This document shows positions 39,101-51,100 of a stretch of DNA of 64,000 bases, one piece after another. The notes beneath the pieces are model-generated. The model had not been told where the DNA came from and ran no database searches. It saw only the letters and a list, made by a program, of their open reading frames with translations. A program made the position numbers and the translations under genes. Position 1 is the stretch's first letter. Each line of letters opens with the position of its first letter. This DNA is from Branchiostoma belcheri (Eukaryota > Chordata > Leptocardii > Amphioxiformes > Branchiostomatidae): positions 743,882 to 807,881 of the forward strand of contig NW_017802425.1 of the NCBI RefSeq assembly GCF_001625305.1, in the 5' to 3' direction.

Positions 39101-42100
39101 AGAATCCTCTCCACCAGCACACCACTCAGCGGAACTGTAAAACGGACAAAGTTACCCTGTGTGTTTGCGTGGTGGGAAGCTTCCCCCACATGTGTACGCC
39201 CATCTGTGTGTTACCAGAAGACGAAGATGCTCCCACTGTTGTTCTGTCCTCGACGATTTCTCGCCCAGACGTGCCTCTCTCGTCAAAATCACTTGTCGAC
39301 GGAGGTTCTCTCTACGACAGTAAAGTAAGGATGAAGATTATCTCTTAACTGCGTAATGGCTGTGCCTATACCCGTACCACCACATGCGTAATTGCTCTCA
39401 AAAGCTTCTCAGAAGCTCTAACTTTGCAGAAGTGGTACTCCCTTCCAAAGGCATAGAAAGATGCTTGGATGGAGTGATATCTCACCAATATATAAGCCCT
39501 TACACCTCTGTTGCCCAGATAGTAAGACTACCGAAGACCCTACGCAGTGCACATTAGGTAGTTGGTACCCCTAGATTGTGTGTTGTGACGATGTTCCCCT
39601 GATGAATGTTCTCCCCTTGTGCATCCCTGTCGGTCTTTATAGTCACAGATACCACGCTATCTTCTCTGCTTCCTGTCACATCTGTTAGACAGACTTTAGT
39701 AGTTCCAACCCCGCTTGTTCCTACGTCACTAGGGGCTACGTCATCGCTCGCTCGGCCATTGTCTGCCAAGTCACCAGTCTAATGAAGATAAGATTAGATT
39801 TGTGGCATCTGGATATGGCAAAAGCTTAAAACTGCTATCATGTATCAGAACTCATTCGAAATCAATCATGCAATTCAATAAATAAACGAGAAAAGCGTTA
39901 CAGGTAATCCGAAATCCACCGGAGTTTGATGAATTTCTATCATTTTTTCTTCTATTGTACCATACATCGCAAAACTGAAGCTACAATCACATAGATGAGA
40001 TAGACCAGATAGACCACCTTTTCGTTACACACAGAACTAACGGTACTCCAGTTTGTCACATCCAACTGCACATTCCCAAGCACTCTCTTGTTCTTTTTAT
40101 AGTCCATACCACGACTGCCATCTACCTGAAGGTTCCCCTGAAAGGGAAACATTTGTGAGATCTTGGCTACATCAGAAGGAACTAGCCATATGTCATTGTC
40201 ATCACCCAGCCAATCATACAATCTGAGGCATAGTAATCGGAACAAGTGCCAAACACGCCTATTACAAGCACAACACAGTTAATCATGTGAAAGATTGGGA
40301 AGACTAACCGTTTGGGTTTCCTGGTGTAGACCGTAGGATGTTGTTGAACCTTCTGCGTGCCCGGTACCTCCTTTCGACCGGCGTTTCGTTGTCGTCTCTG
40401 TGACATCGACCGAGTACCTCTCCGACCTTCCACCACTCTCGCCCACCCGCTGTTCTGTGGTCGAGGACTCAACGACGTGCCCACCTGACGCGTCGACTTC
40501 ATCCGTCTTCAGATAGCTTCCTGGACCGCCATCGTGACTACCAGCTCCGTGTGTCACTTTTTCAATGCTCAAGCCTTCCTCGGTTGTAGTTGTTGTCTGG
40601 TGTTCAGAAGATGACGTCACCACCACGTACTCCCCAGACGCTGTTAGGACGCGTCTCGGACCGGCGAGACCAGGAATGTCTTCAGTGCCTTCTATGGTAG
40701 TTGTTTTCTGCTCTTCCGAAGATTCCGTCACAACGACATACTGTCCTGAAGGCGTAAGGACACGTTTTGGACCGGAAAGACCAGAGTGGTCTTCGGCTTG
40801 CACCGTTGTAGTCGTCGTGGTCTGCCCTTCCGTTGCCATCGTCACGTGCTCCCCTGAGGCCGTCAGGACGTGCCTCGGACCCGACAGACCAGGGCGGTCC
40901 TCGGCTTGGGCGCTCGTAGTTGTTGTTTGCTCTTCCGAAGACTCTGTTACTACTACATACTCTCCTGAAGAGGTGAGCACGCGCTTCGGGCCGGACAGGC
41001 CAGGGCGGTCCTTGGATTTGGTGGTCGTAGTTTTTGTTTGCTCTTCTGAAGACTCTGTTACAACAACATACTCTCCTGAAGGTGTAAGAACGCGCTTTGG
41101 ACCGGACAGACCAGGGTGGTCTTCGGCTTGGGTGGTCGTAGTTGCTGTTTGCTCTTCCGAAGACTTTGTTAAAAGGACATATTCTCCAGATGGTGTAAGG
41201 ACGCGTTTTGGACCAGAAAGACCGGACCGGTCCACGGCTGTTACCGATGCAGTCGTCATCTGTTCTTTCGAAGATTTTGCAATGACATACTCTCCTGAAG
41301 CGGTGAGAACCCGTTTTGGACCGGAAAGACCAGGGTGATCCTCGGCGGAGACTGCTGAAGTCGTCGTCTGTTCTTCCGATGTCGTCATCATGTATTCTCC
41401 TGTCAGGGCGCGTTTCGGACCGGACAGACAAGGGCGGTTCTCGGTTGTGACCGTCGTTGTCGTCTGGTCTTCTGAAGACGTTACTACGGCATACTCTCTC
41501 GAAGCGGTAAGGATGCGTTTTGGGCCGGATAGACCAGGGCGGTCTGCTGCTTGGGTAGTTGCATGATGACTTGAATCAGAACCTCCGTAGAAGTCCGTCC
41601 TCTCCATGGTCGTGTCGCCTTTGTCGCCTCCGTGACGGACCGTGGAGGTTGCGGATGCCACGACGTACTCACCGGCAGCTGTCAGGACTCGTCTCGGGCC
41701 GGATAACTCAGGAGCATCAACAGCACGAGCTTCGGCCATGGCCAGCTGACCGTCGCTGCCACCTCCCGCTGATCCATTGATTTGACTGCGTCTTGTTTGC
41801 TGCTGTGACATGTTTTCATCCATGGTGTAGGTTTCGGTGATGATGCATCCTGACTGTCGTCCATCAGATTCTGTGAGAAAGGACAAAGGGGAAATTCTTA
41901 TTAAGATTTCTATATCCATCTTCTGCTGGGTGATATATGATTTTACAATAGAACTGATAAGTTTTCCAACGCTTACATAGCTTTTATGTAAATAAAAAGT
42001 ATCATACACTCTCGATTTTCATCATATGAACAATTGATACAAACAGATAAGTCTCCCACATTGTCCTACCGACTATACTTCGTATGGACACTTTTAGTTA

Positions 42101-45100
42101 CATTTAGCAAACTAAAGCCTTGTGTATCAGCGATAAGAGTCTGGCGCCACCGACAGGAGACTATGCCAGAAAGATCCAAACTGATGTTCCAGAGCCTGAA
42201 AGCTGATATGCCACCAAACTTATTTGTTTCATTTACTGACATACCACTTACGAATTTACCGGGAGATGTGGTTGCAGTATTAGGTGGTGATAATTCATGA
42301 GAATGACTGGAGTGAGTGTTACAATCAGGAAATTTGTCCTCTGCTAGCTCTTCGCATTCATCTGCATCTTCGGTGAAGTCATTAGTGTCACAACTGTACA
42401 CGTCACTGCCAACAGGCTGGACGATAGTTGTCGTTATGACGTCGGTTGACATATCTACGAAGTGTGACCTGGACGTGACGTCGGTTGAAACCTCGGTTAG
42501 AGTCAATGTTCCGCCCGGCGCAGGGAATTGTGCTGTTGGGGTTGGTTCCACTAGGTCATCGTTCACCTCTGCCGGTGGCACCTGGTCGCCAGTGTCGGTA
42601 TCCTCGTCATCAGACCTGAGGATCAAGCTTCTAGCCCCGGCTTTAGCCACAGCGGCGAGATGGACGCAGGCAGTGGCCGCTTGGACGGCCCTCTCCAAGG
42701 AAACCCCCTGATAATAAGCACCTTCTAGCGACACCGAACGATTTCCACTTACAGCTTCCTCATCGAAAGTGCTTATAACAGCCGCGCTTACATTTTTGTT
42801 GTCGTCTACAGCAACATAGCTACCTACATTAGCAACTTTACTGCTAAAGGACTCACCGACAAGCTCCTTGTCCGTAGCACCGGCGGGAACGCCTGATTGG
42901 CCACCAAAAGGGGTTGTTGCATCATCAGTGCCTGGGGTTTCACGGTTCTTTTCCGTGACTTTATCAGAGTTGCTTGTATCATGGCTTATGCTACTAGCGC
43001 TATGCGCGTTAGATAGGGTCGACATGCATTCAATAGCAGATTCTGAAACAGTAGGAGGCGACACGCCGCTAACCTGCCGTGCTTCAACCAAGCTATCCCC
43101 TGTTCTTATCGTACTATAACTACCCTGCTTACCACCACTGAAGCTCTGCTGTACTCCCGCACCGTCTACTGTTGCAGTTGCAGCAGCAGCGATTCTGGTT
43201 CCTTCTCCATCTCCTATAATAGCCCCGCCAAGCGATCCCGCTTTGCCGCTTGTTGTTTCATCGGCTTTTCTGCCTAGATCTCCACCAGCCACCACGTACT
43301 CACCAGATGCAGCAACAACTTTCGTGACGCTTATGACACCATAACCTTCACCAGTGTAAGATGCTGTGTCGCTCCCATGAGGAGCAGAGCCAAGGATAAC
43401 AGTGCCAACTTGCGGGCTTTGGGAGGACTGCGCGACATTTGAAGCTGTGACAGGGTGACCAAGATCATGAGAGGGTGTGTGAGCGGAAACTACATGTACA
43501 GTGGTACTGGTACCATCAACAGCATCAGTACTTCCACCTGGAGACGATATTATATATTCTCCAGATGGGATAACAATACGTTCTGGACCACTCAGGTCAG
43601 GTACTGGTACACTTTCTACCTGTCCCACAAGAGTTACGGAATCGACAGTGGCACCAGTACCAACTGGAGGAACACCCGTGATGGAAGTGGTACCAGTACC
43701 ATAAATCACTTCGCCTGTGGAAGAAGTGCAAGCACCAACAGGTGTACCTTCACCAATGTTGACGGTACCAATGGCAACAGAAGTACCTTCACCAATGTTG
43801 GCGGTACCAACAGCAACAGGGGTACCTTCACCGATGGTACCAGTACCACCACCAATAGGAGACTCTCCGCCGGTGGTACCAGTATCAGCAGTAGCACTAG
43901 AGACGACCGCGTTACGTTTACCAGTAGAATCTACCACCATGTATTCACCAGAGGGCAGGAGCACACGTTGCGGGCCAGATACCACTACCTTTTCAACTTC
44001 ACCCTCATCAGAGCCTGAAGCAGCAGAAGCAGTGCTGGATACATTTGTAATCGTGGAGCCGCTAAAGGAACATGCACTTCCCCCACTGGAATCCACCACC
44101 ACGTATTCACCAGAAGGCATCAGTACTCGCTTTGGACCGACAAGCTCGGGAATGGGGACTTTTCCAACGTCACCCGCAACAGCGGAAGGTACAGCAGAAG
44201 TAGTAGCACTGACACTGTCTGTAAGAGTGGTATTTTTTCCAGTAGAACCCACCACCACATATTCACCGGATGGAAGAAGTACGCGTTGCGGACCAGAAAG
44301 TTCAGGTGTTGCTACCTTTGCACCAATGGCAGTAGGGGTACCAGTGACAGCAGGGTTACCAATGACAGCAGGGTTATCAGTGACAGCAGGGGTACCAATG
44401 ACAGCAAGGGTACCAGTGACAGCAGCGGTACCAATGACAGCAGCGGTACCAATGACAGCAGGGGTACCAGTGACAGCAGGGGTACCAATGGCAGCAGGGG
44501 TACCAGTGACAGCAGGGGTACCAATGACAGCAGGGGTACAAGTGACAGCAGCGGTACCAATGACAGCAGGGGTACCAGTGACAGCAAGGGTACCAATGAC
44601 AGTAGAGGTACCAGTGACAGCAGGGGTACCAGTGGCACCAGGAGTATGGGTGCCGCCAATTGTGGTGCTCGCACCACCAGAGCTCGAGTCCACCACCACA
44701 TATTCCCCAGTTGGCAACAAAACTCGCTGTGGACTAACAAGCGGATGTGCCGAGACTATAGCAGCAGGAGGGAGGGCAGACGTCGGCGAGACGGGGGATT
44801 CTACAGGCTGACCCGTGGGAGAAACGGTGATGCTGTCAGCTTGGTGTACAACCACCGTCCCAGCCACAGAGATACCAGTACGACCGTCGATAGTAGAGGT
44901 CATACCGGTGCTTGCATGAGCAATATTGGAATGGGCAGTAGGGGTCTGGGCTAGGCCTGCGGGACTAGCGCCAGGAGGAACCGCGTGGTTGTGTGTAGCA
45001 TGACCGGCACCAGCTGCTGGGGATGAATCTGTGTCTGGAACAAAACCCAGATGGGTTTCTGTAGCATGACCCACACTCACACCCATACCCATACCAGCTG

Positions 45101-48100
45101 GACTAGCTTTCACGAATCCCTGGGAGAAAGCAGCTGAACCCGCATGGGTCTCTGTAGCCTCACCCACACCAATAACACCCACACTCACGTCAGCAGGGCT
45201 AGCCTGGGGATTCAAACCTTGGGATATTCCCACAGCAGTAGCAGAACCCGCATGGGTCCCTGTAGCATGACCCGCACCCACACCAACAGGGCTAGTTTGT
45301 AATTCGAAACCCTGATTTTCGAAACCCTGGGTCGCAAAACCCTGATTTCCAAAACCAATGGTTCCGAAACTCCGGGATAAGCTGTCAGCTTTAGCAGCAT
45401 GGCGGCTTGTTAGAGCTTGCGTAGCGCGCCCCTCACCAGTAGCGAAGCTAGCAGAACCCCCGCCTTCAGCAGAGACATAAGCAGCCTCATCGGTCAGGAA
45501 GGAACCGTCTGCAGACGAGGGGTGCTCGGTCTTCCGCTTCTTGTAGGAATGGTCCATTTCACGGAGGGGGCGGCGACGGATGGGTGTGCCCTTCGGAGTT
45601 GATGATTTGCGGTGGGACGGAGACCAGTCATGCATACTGGAAGGCAAGAAAAAAAATCAATTTATATATAGAGGAACTTTGATGCCTTACGATTTGATCC
45701 AAATTAATGCAAAATTAATCAATTGTGAAATTACCATAGGTTCTGTTTTACCTCACATCATCATACCGTCCGAACACCAGTCTCTACGTCTTTTTACAGC
45801 AACAGTTTCCCTCTCAAAATCAACCCACAAGACTTCAAAAACAACGTTCGCTGCCAGTTAATACCATAGTCACCTATACCACCCCAACTTAGTTCAGTAT
45901 CCGCATGCAAACCCTCAAAGAAAAACGTAATGAGGAAACTGACTCGTATTGTATGGTGGTGTACTCCAGTCCATGGTGCTGAAGGGCCAGCTCCAGGTCC
46001 AGCTTCATGTGCATCAGCTTCTGGTACTCCTCCCGCTGCTCCTCCAGGCTGCGGTGGAGAGTCTAGGCATGGGAACGGGAGGTATCCGTGAGGGGTTGTT
46101 AACAGTAAAGCTATAGTGCTTACTCTTTTGCCTATTGGCTGCTACCCTTAGGTTATGGTAGGAGAAAGTTGCGAAGAACTGCGAAGGTCAAGAATGACCT
46201 AGTATCTGTATCTGTATAGCCGGTATAACCGCCTTTCGGCGTAACACACCAGCTTAGTGACTGCTCATAGTTAGATCCAGTACCTATTTGGCCAATGGTT
46301 CAAACGTTTCTACACCCGGCCTGAAAAATAGACATTGTCGATAGTTTTTCCTTGAACTTTCAATTTCATTTTCTTTGACTCTGAGCGATATCATGTGTTA
46401 AATGCAATTCTTAAGCAGGGGTCACGACGAAAGCTTTTGTCCACTGCCATGCGTTCATGTCGTTTACCTCACCTCTAATTCGACCTCCCTCTTTTCCAGC
46501 ATCGACACATACTGCGTCACTTCCGTGCTGGCATTGTGGGAAACCTGGTGTACTTCCGCCTGCAGCTGTGCATTCTGGGAAGCAACAATACGCTCATCTT
46601 TACACCAATTCTTTAGTAATAAACAACCAAGTTTATAATCCTATTACCAAGTTCTGAACATGACAAACAGGGTTGACCTTGTCGTCCTTTCACCCCCGAA
46701 ACTTGTGCAAAAGGTTTCTTGTACAGTGGTACAGGGATGGAGTTTAGGGATGCAGTTAGTAATGTTTAAGGTGAAAAGTCTGTTATGGTTCCCCTGCGCC
46801 ACTACAATGCCGCCATGTTGGGAGGGGCGACCGACTCCTACCCCTTCGCTCCCGGTGATGTACCGCTGCAGCTCTCCCTGCACTCCGAGGACGCCAATCT
46901 CAAGCTTTGTGTTCTGAAATCGAGTTGCAGTCACGTCAATCTCTACTAGTTAGGCAAATAAAAATTATTGAAATGGCGCCGGAATCTAATTTGGCTATCC
47001 CACTTGTTTTACACTTGAAATCTGTATACTAAAGGCTTACACACACGATTCCGTATTTCTTGCATACGCATGCCTGGAAAACTACAAAAAAACTCTTGAT
47101 GGATTTCTAGAATCCTTGCAGAATAATCACATGCTATACTATTGTTTTCTCCTGGAAAGCGTCACCATAAACATGTCCTATCTAACGCGTTAAAGTGAGG
47201 ATATTTGCCATCACTTCAGAGGAGAGTTTGCCAATAAGTCGCACGGTGTTGACGCGTCGTTTCAATGCCAGCTTAACCGTGACCTATAAGCTTCTGGAAA
47301 GACGGCTCTATGTAGACGATGTTTGCCTAACACCTGAGCATGCCTTCTCCCACTGGCTGAACATGATACCCATAGCCGCCCGCATCAGTGGCCCATTGTA
47401 CACCCTGTTTGCGGGCCCGATGGGCCACTACTGCGCCAGACAATGGAGGATGGTGGTTCCCTATTCTACGGCTCATTTAGCTCTGAAGCTCACACAACGG
47501 ACTGGTTTTAGAAATACCGACTTGGGCGAACATTCCCTTTGTTAAACTTAACACTAATAAAAGGGGGATGTACAGTCTATTCAGGGATAAATTTGGTACG
47601 GAAAGCTCCTTTCACTCAGGGCCAGTGTTACACTTCGAGTATACAACAAGCCCGGCTCGTACTTTTAAAGTTTTCTTGTCCCAGATCGCCTGTTCAACAA
47701 GAAGCAACCAGATGATGTTGACATCGCGAGGAATCCTGCGGCCTTGTTATAAGCCGGTTTATTATTTTGAACTTGTAACCATTCAGATAAGGGCCTTCGA
47801 CTTTGACATATTACCCACAATGCACCACACTGCACACGCGCATTTGTACCANNNNNNNNNNNNNNNNNNNNCAAGTTATAATCCTATTACCAAGTTCTGA
47901 ACATGACAAACAGGGTTGACCTTGTCGTCCTTTCACCCCCGAAACTTGTGCAAAAGGTTTCTTGTACAGTGGTACAGGGATGGAGTTAGGGATGCAGTTA
48001 GTAATGTTTAAGGTGAAAAGTCTGTTATGGTTCCCCTGCGACACTACAATGCCGCCATGTTGGGGAGGGGGCGACCGACTCCTACCCCTTCGCTCCCGGT

Positions 48101-51100
48101 GATGTACCGCTGCAGCTCTCCCTGCACTCCGAGGACGCCAATCTCAAGCTTTGTGTTCTGAAATCGAGTTGCAGTCACGTCAATCTCTACAAGTTAGGCA
48201 AATAAAAATTATTGACATGGCGCCGGAATCTAATTTGGCTTTCCCACTTATTTTACACTTTACATCTGTATACTAAAGGCTTTGACACACGATTCCGTAT
48301 TTCTTGCATACGCATGCCTGGAAAACTACAAAAAAACTCTTGATGGATTTCTAGAATCCTTGCAGAATAATCACATACTATACTATTGTTTTCTCCTGAA
48401 TGGCGTCACCATAAACATGTCCTATCTAACGCGTTAAAGTGAGGATATTTGCCATCACTTCAGAGGAGAGTTTGCCAATAAGTCGCACGGTGTTGATGCG
48501 TCGTTTCAATGTCAGCCTAACCGTGACCTACAAGCTTCAGGAAAGGCGGCTCTATGTAGACGATGTTTGCCTAACACCTGAGCATGCCTTCTCCCACTGG
48601 CTGAACATGATACCCATAGCCGCCCGCATCAGTGGCCCATTGTACACCCTGTTTGCGGGCCCGATGGGCCACTACTGCGCCAGACAATGGAGGATGGTGG
48701 TTCCCTATTCTACGGCTCATTTAGCTCTGAAGCTCACACAGCCGACTGGTTTTAGAAATACCGACTTGGGCGAAGTTCCCTTAAACGTAACACTAATAAA
48801 AGGGGCATGTACAGTCTATTCAGTGATAAATTTGGTACGGAAAGCTCCTTTCATTCAGGGACAGTGTTACTTACAATACATACGAGTATACAGCAAGCCC
48901 GGATCGTACTTTTCAAGTTTTCTTTTCTCCTGTTTAACAAGAAACAATTAATAATATAAAATTAACCTAATGATGTTGATGTGGCGATGCTCCCTTCTAG
49001 TACGGTGGTCTTTAGAGCGTCGTCCACAAAAGATTAGTCGGAAAGTTGTAGTTGTTAATGTGGTTTTATTCCCAGTTAACGGAGTTACACAAAGTATGAG
49101 TCTCTCTCACTCCGCTCAAGAGAAGACTGACTCAAGAAAGCATCTATCTCTCTGATGACAACTCTGTTTTACCTTGAACTAAATTAAGGGACTTGTTTAC
49201 TACTTTTTAAATGAATGGACTTCTTATTACTGAACTTGAAGTTGTCCCTGAATCTGTGTTATGTGGCCTAGAAGAAGGGACTATTACCATATTTAGTTAT
49301 GTTTTACGGTCCTACCTTACGTAACCTCAGTATACGTGTAACCTCAGTGTTCCACCCATTAACCCTTAAATTTTTGTACTGTCCTTAGACTGTGTCCTTA
49401 GATGTCCTTACAGTGTAACAGTGTCCTTGAATGGTGGATGACCTTGAATGTCCTCAGTGATGAATTTATATTGATTAATATAGATATTAAATTAACCGTT
49501 ACGTCATCTACTCCATCTACTACGTGACACCTCTCCCTTCCTGAACAGGCAACGTCCGCGTTGCCCTGAGGTGACGTCATAACAAAAGTTATAAAAAATA
49601 ACAAAAAGTATGATACACGTATATCGACTAAGATAGAGTATAACACTCAATGTTAGCGAACATTATTCTATACTGTTATCTCAAGTAACAACTCTAATAA
49701 GAGTCCTGTAGACTGTCCATATGAATGAATCAGTTCTTTATCAGTTCTCTTAGTTCATCAACAGTGTTTCCTCGTGCCCTCATGGCTGTCACGCGTCGCC
49801 ACTCCGCTCTCCCCCTTGGTGACCGGCTTGCGCGCTCCCGCCGTCTCTGGACGCAACACGGGACCACAGGAAACGTCCGTCAGGAACTCCGTCCGTCTGG
49901 AAGATGCAGTGCTGGGTCAGTGCCCTCGGCATCCCGGCCCGGCGAGGTGCTCTCACGACCGCATCGTTACTTTGTGCGCGTCGGACCGTCGGGACGTCGT
50001 CTTCCTCACGTCGATCCTGCGGAGTTCACCTGCAGGGGTTGGGGTGGGGTGGAACAACGCATGCAACCAATGGCACACACACATGTACTACAGTACAACC
50101 GGTCTTATTCTCCTAAGACCCTACACAGTGGCACCAACCACGTGCCCTGCAACACGAGTACTCGTAACACCAGCGGCCAGCCTACCGGGCTGTCACAAAC
50201 CGCACACGGTACCAATGTACCCTTCAACATGACACCTATTGTCACCTCTCAAATCTCGGCATCCACATGCCCTCAAAAAAACTCAGTGGCACCACCTGCC
50301 ACCCACAACTCATGGCATCAACATGCCCTCAATAGACTCAAATCTGAGAAAACTGCAGAACCTGATTATGAATAACTGAATCCTGGACTTAAATCATCTC
50401 CCTTGGCCTCATCTCCTGGTCACTAATTTTCTACCCTTCCTCTTAATCAATGGTGTCCCTAGTCTCCCTACCTAACTCTATCAATGAGAGTTACCCATGG
50501 AAACCTAAACTGATGTTCCTACCAGCCGAATGCTCTCGTGATGCCCAAACATTCCCGCTACCCGGCAATGTTGCCCGAATGTCTGGCTTTCCAAGGCATC
50601 GTCCTGCAATCAGCTCCTACCCCTACTGGCATTGGGACCCACCCATTCTATCCTGTTCATATACACATTGAACACACTACAGTATTAGCACGTTAGTATA
50701 ATATAAAACACAACCAACTAAACTACCATACTGTATAAAATATTCAACTCAAGGCAAGGGTCTCCCTTCCTGCTTGCCTTGCCAGGACCCACAAACTGTA
50801 CAAGTGGCTCCCGGCCCACTAGCACTGACTTCTCTCCTCTTCGGCCCAACAGGCAGCCATTACTCAGATGCTGACGAACTTCAAAACCCCTAAACATCTT
50901 TCCCTAGCTGAACACAACTGGCTGACAAAAAATTACAGCACTATTCACTGTTTGAAGACAATGCTATGCTGCAAATCTAGGTAAAACTCAACATAGAAAC
51001 GACAGTTTTTACGACTAAGAAAATTCTAAACAACCCTTGCTAACAAAGCTTCTACATAATTTTAAAAAGGACCGGTGCTACTAACAGTGTGCCATGTGGA

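Noticed and set aside
40131..40142. 12-bp microexon (GGGAACCTTCAG, minus strand) with AG and GT flanks
   Set aside because: It keeps phase but is too short to support without transcripts; left out of the gene model.
43717..44811. 364-residue plus-strand frame (and 40565-41338, 43455-44018, 44286-44954)
   Set aside because: Antisense or shifted frames of the coding repeats in the filament tail; composition is purely repetitive and the minus-strand frames are longer and in splice phase.
46842..46913. Extra rod exon as a real duplication of coil 1
   Set aside because: It lies in the duplicate segment beside the N gap, so an assembly (allelic) origin is more likely.
47195..48951. Similar plus-strand frames in both duplicate segments
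   Set aside because: They start at GTG, lie in an intron, match no family I know, and differences between copies include as many replacements as silent changes.
49725..50375. 216-codon frame in the LTR element taken as gag
   Set aside because: No zinc knuckle, protease or polymerase motif, and two other frames are equally open nearby; kept only as an unassigned frame.
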